Below are positions 14,675 through 15,521 of a DNA stretch of 15,521 bases, piece by piece. A program made the position numbers and the translations under genes. Position 1 is the first letter of the stretch. Each line of letters opens with the position of its first letter. Under the pieces are notes generated by a model. That model ran no database searches. It saw only the letters and a list, made by a program, of their open reading frames with translations, and was not told the DNA's origin. The stretch is from an uncultured Eubacteriales bacterium (lineage in GTDB: Bacteria; Bacillota; Clostridia; Oscillospirales; CAG-382). The DNA is taken from NCBI GenBank assembly GCA_900550505.1, contig URSI01000010.1, forward strand, positions 1 through 15,521, given 5' to 3'.

Positions 14675-15521
14675 ACAAAGAAATGAGCATTTCTACATAC
14701 CTGTACCGCAAGGCGGGACAACGGAAAATACCACTCGGCGGGACCTTCGAGCTGACCCCTTTATGCAATCTTTCATGCCGGATGTGCTATGTACGGATGA
14801 CTGCCCGGCAGGTCAGAGATTCAGGCGGGCTGCTCACAGTGGAAGACTGGCTCAGACTCGCGGACGAAGCGCGTCGTTTGGGAACATTGTACCTTCTCAT
14901 AACCGGTGGTGAACCCTTTGTTTATCCCGGTTTTGACGAACTTTACCCGCAGCTCATAGAACGCGGGTTCATCATTTCCGTCAATACCAACGGAACGCTG
15001 ATCGACGAAAAGCGTGTATCGTTTCTCGCCGCCAAACCGCCGGCACGCGTCAACATAACGCTGTACGGCGCCTCGGCTCAAACATATCAGTCGCTGTGCG
15101 GAGACGGTTCCTGCTATGAACGTGCCGTTGCGGCGATAAAGAGGCTGACCGCTGCAGGAGTCAAGGTACGTATAAACGCCACCTTTACGCAGTACAACAT
15201 ACACGACAGAGAGGCAATATACGAGTTTGCCGACTCCCTGAAACTTCCTGTCAGCGAAGCAGTTTATATGTTCCCCCCGGTAAGACGCGACGAAGCCGCC
15301 CTTGAACGGTTTTCACGTCTCGACCCGGAATACGCCGGCGACCTGATATTTGACCGGCTCAGGCGTACCACGGACGAAGCGAAGCTGCTCCGCCGATGCA
15401 ATGCGGCGGCAGCACAGCTTGCGAGCGCCGTGGGCACCACCGTACTCCCACCCGTCGGGCAGCCCATGAAATGCCGTGCCGGACACGCCGCTTTTTGGAT
15501 CACCTACAACGGACAGATGCG
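14671..15521 (+). CDS. Radical SAM/SPASM-type enzyme, 3' end cut by the window
   Basis: Runs from ATG 14671 to the right edge with no stop, 283 full codons seen. The [4Fe-4S] S-adenosylmethionine motif is CNLSCRMCY (Cys32, 36, 39), followed by ITGGEPFVYPGF (GGEP at 79-82), SVNTNGTLI and a core barrel with NITLYGASAQTYQSLCG. Near the right end, MKCRAGHAAFWITYNGQM looks like the start of a SPASM auxiliary-cluster domain, whose remaining cysteines lie outside the window. Such enzymes usually modify ribosomal peptides, for example by forming thioether or C-C links. The 4-nt overlap with the HprK-like gene and the Cys peptide upstream make that peptide the likely substrate. Other roles, such as general peptide maturation, cannot be excluded. 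Confidence 0.9.
   Translation, partial: MNKEMSISTYLYRKAGQRKIPLGGTFELTPLCNLSCRMCYVRMTARQVRDSGGLLTVEDWLRLADEARRLGTLYLLITGGEPFVYPGFDELYPQLIERGFIISVNTNGTLIDEKRVSFLAAKPPARVNITLYGASAQTYQSLCGDGSCYERAVAAIKRLTAAGVKVRINATFTQYNIHDREAIYEFADSLKLPVSEAVYMFPPVRRDEAALERFSRLDPEYAGDLIFDRLRRTTDEAKLLRRCNAAAAQLASAVGTTVLPPVGQPMKCRAGHAAFWITYNGQM

Overview
The window looks like chromosomal DNA of an anaerobic Firmicute, most likely a gut-type Clostridia member (Oscillospirales/Christensenellales-like; lineage is inferred). The grounds are a class 1B PyrD paired with PyrK, Gram-positive-type CarA/CarB, strong GGAGG-type ribosome binding sites, moderately high G+C, and a secreted fibro-slime domain protein followed by a radical SAM cassette.

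Positions 1-9335 (minus strand) hold an almost complete de novo UMP operon, transcribed in the order pyrC-carA-carB-pyrK-pyrD-pyrF-pyrE-pyrB. Nearly every junction overlaps or is separated by a few bases, so the eight genes form one translationally coupled unit. pyrB runs off the left edge. A good sigma-A promoter lies just upstream of pyrC (9364-9392) and gives a leader of only about 20-25 nt, so there is no room for a PyrR attenuator. The notable anomaly is CarA: the glutaminase nucleophile Cys is Gly (G249) and the catalytic His is Gln (Q331), while CarB looks intact. This predicts a carbamoyl-phosphate synthase that uses ammonia instead of glutamine, or one that depends on another glutaminase.

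Positions 9336-9822 are the divergent intergenic region. It carries the pyr promoter, a second strong promoter facing right (9681-9709), and a roughly 105-nt 5' UTR with a small hairpin.

Positions 9823-13409 (plus strand) encode a large exported surface protein with, in order, a signal peptide, a discoidin-like domain, a fibro-slime domain, a Cna-B/SpaA-like domain, a conserved linker and a C-terminal beta-rich region. It is split into two frames at about 11944. Restoring one C gives the linker DYGLPVILDVLSND, so this is one broken gene or a sequence error, not two genes.

Positions 13434-15521 hold a small cassette that resembles a ribosomally synthesised, post-translationally modified peptide (RiPP) locus. 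It has a 76-aa Cys-containing peptide with a leader-like N-terminus, a hairpin that may act as a partial terminator, an HPr-kinase-like P-loop protein, and a radical SAM/SPASM-type enzyme cut by the right edge. The HprK-like and radical SAM genes overlap by ATGA. Together with the upstream surface protein this is the most likely candidate for an undescribed system, probably a modified secreted or surface peptide.
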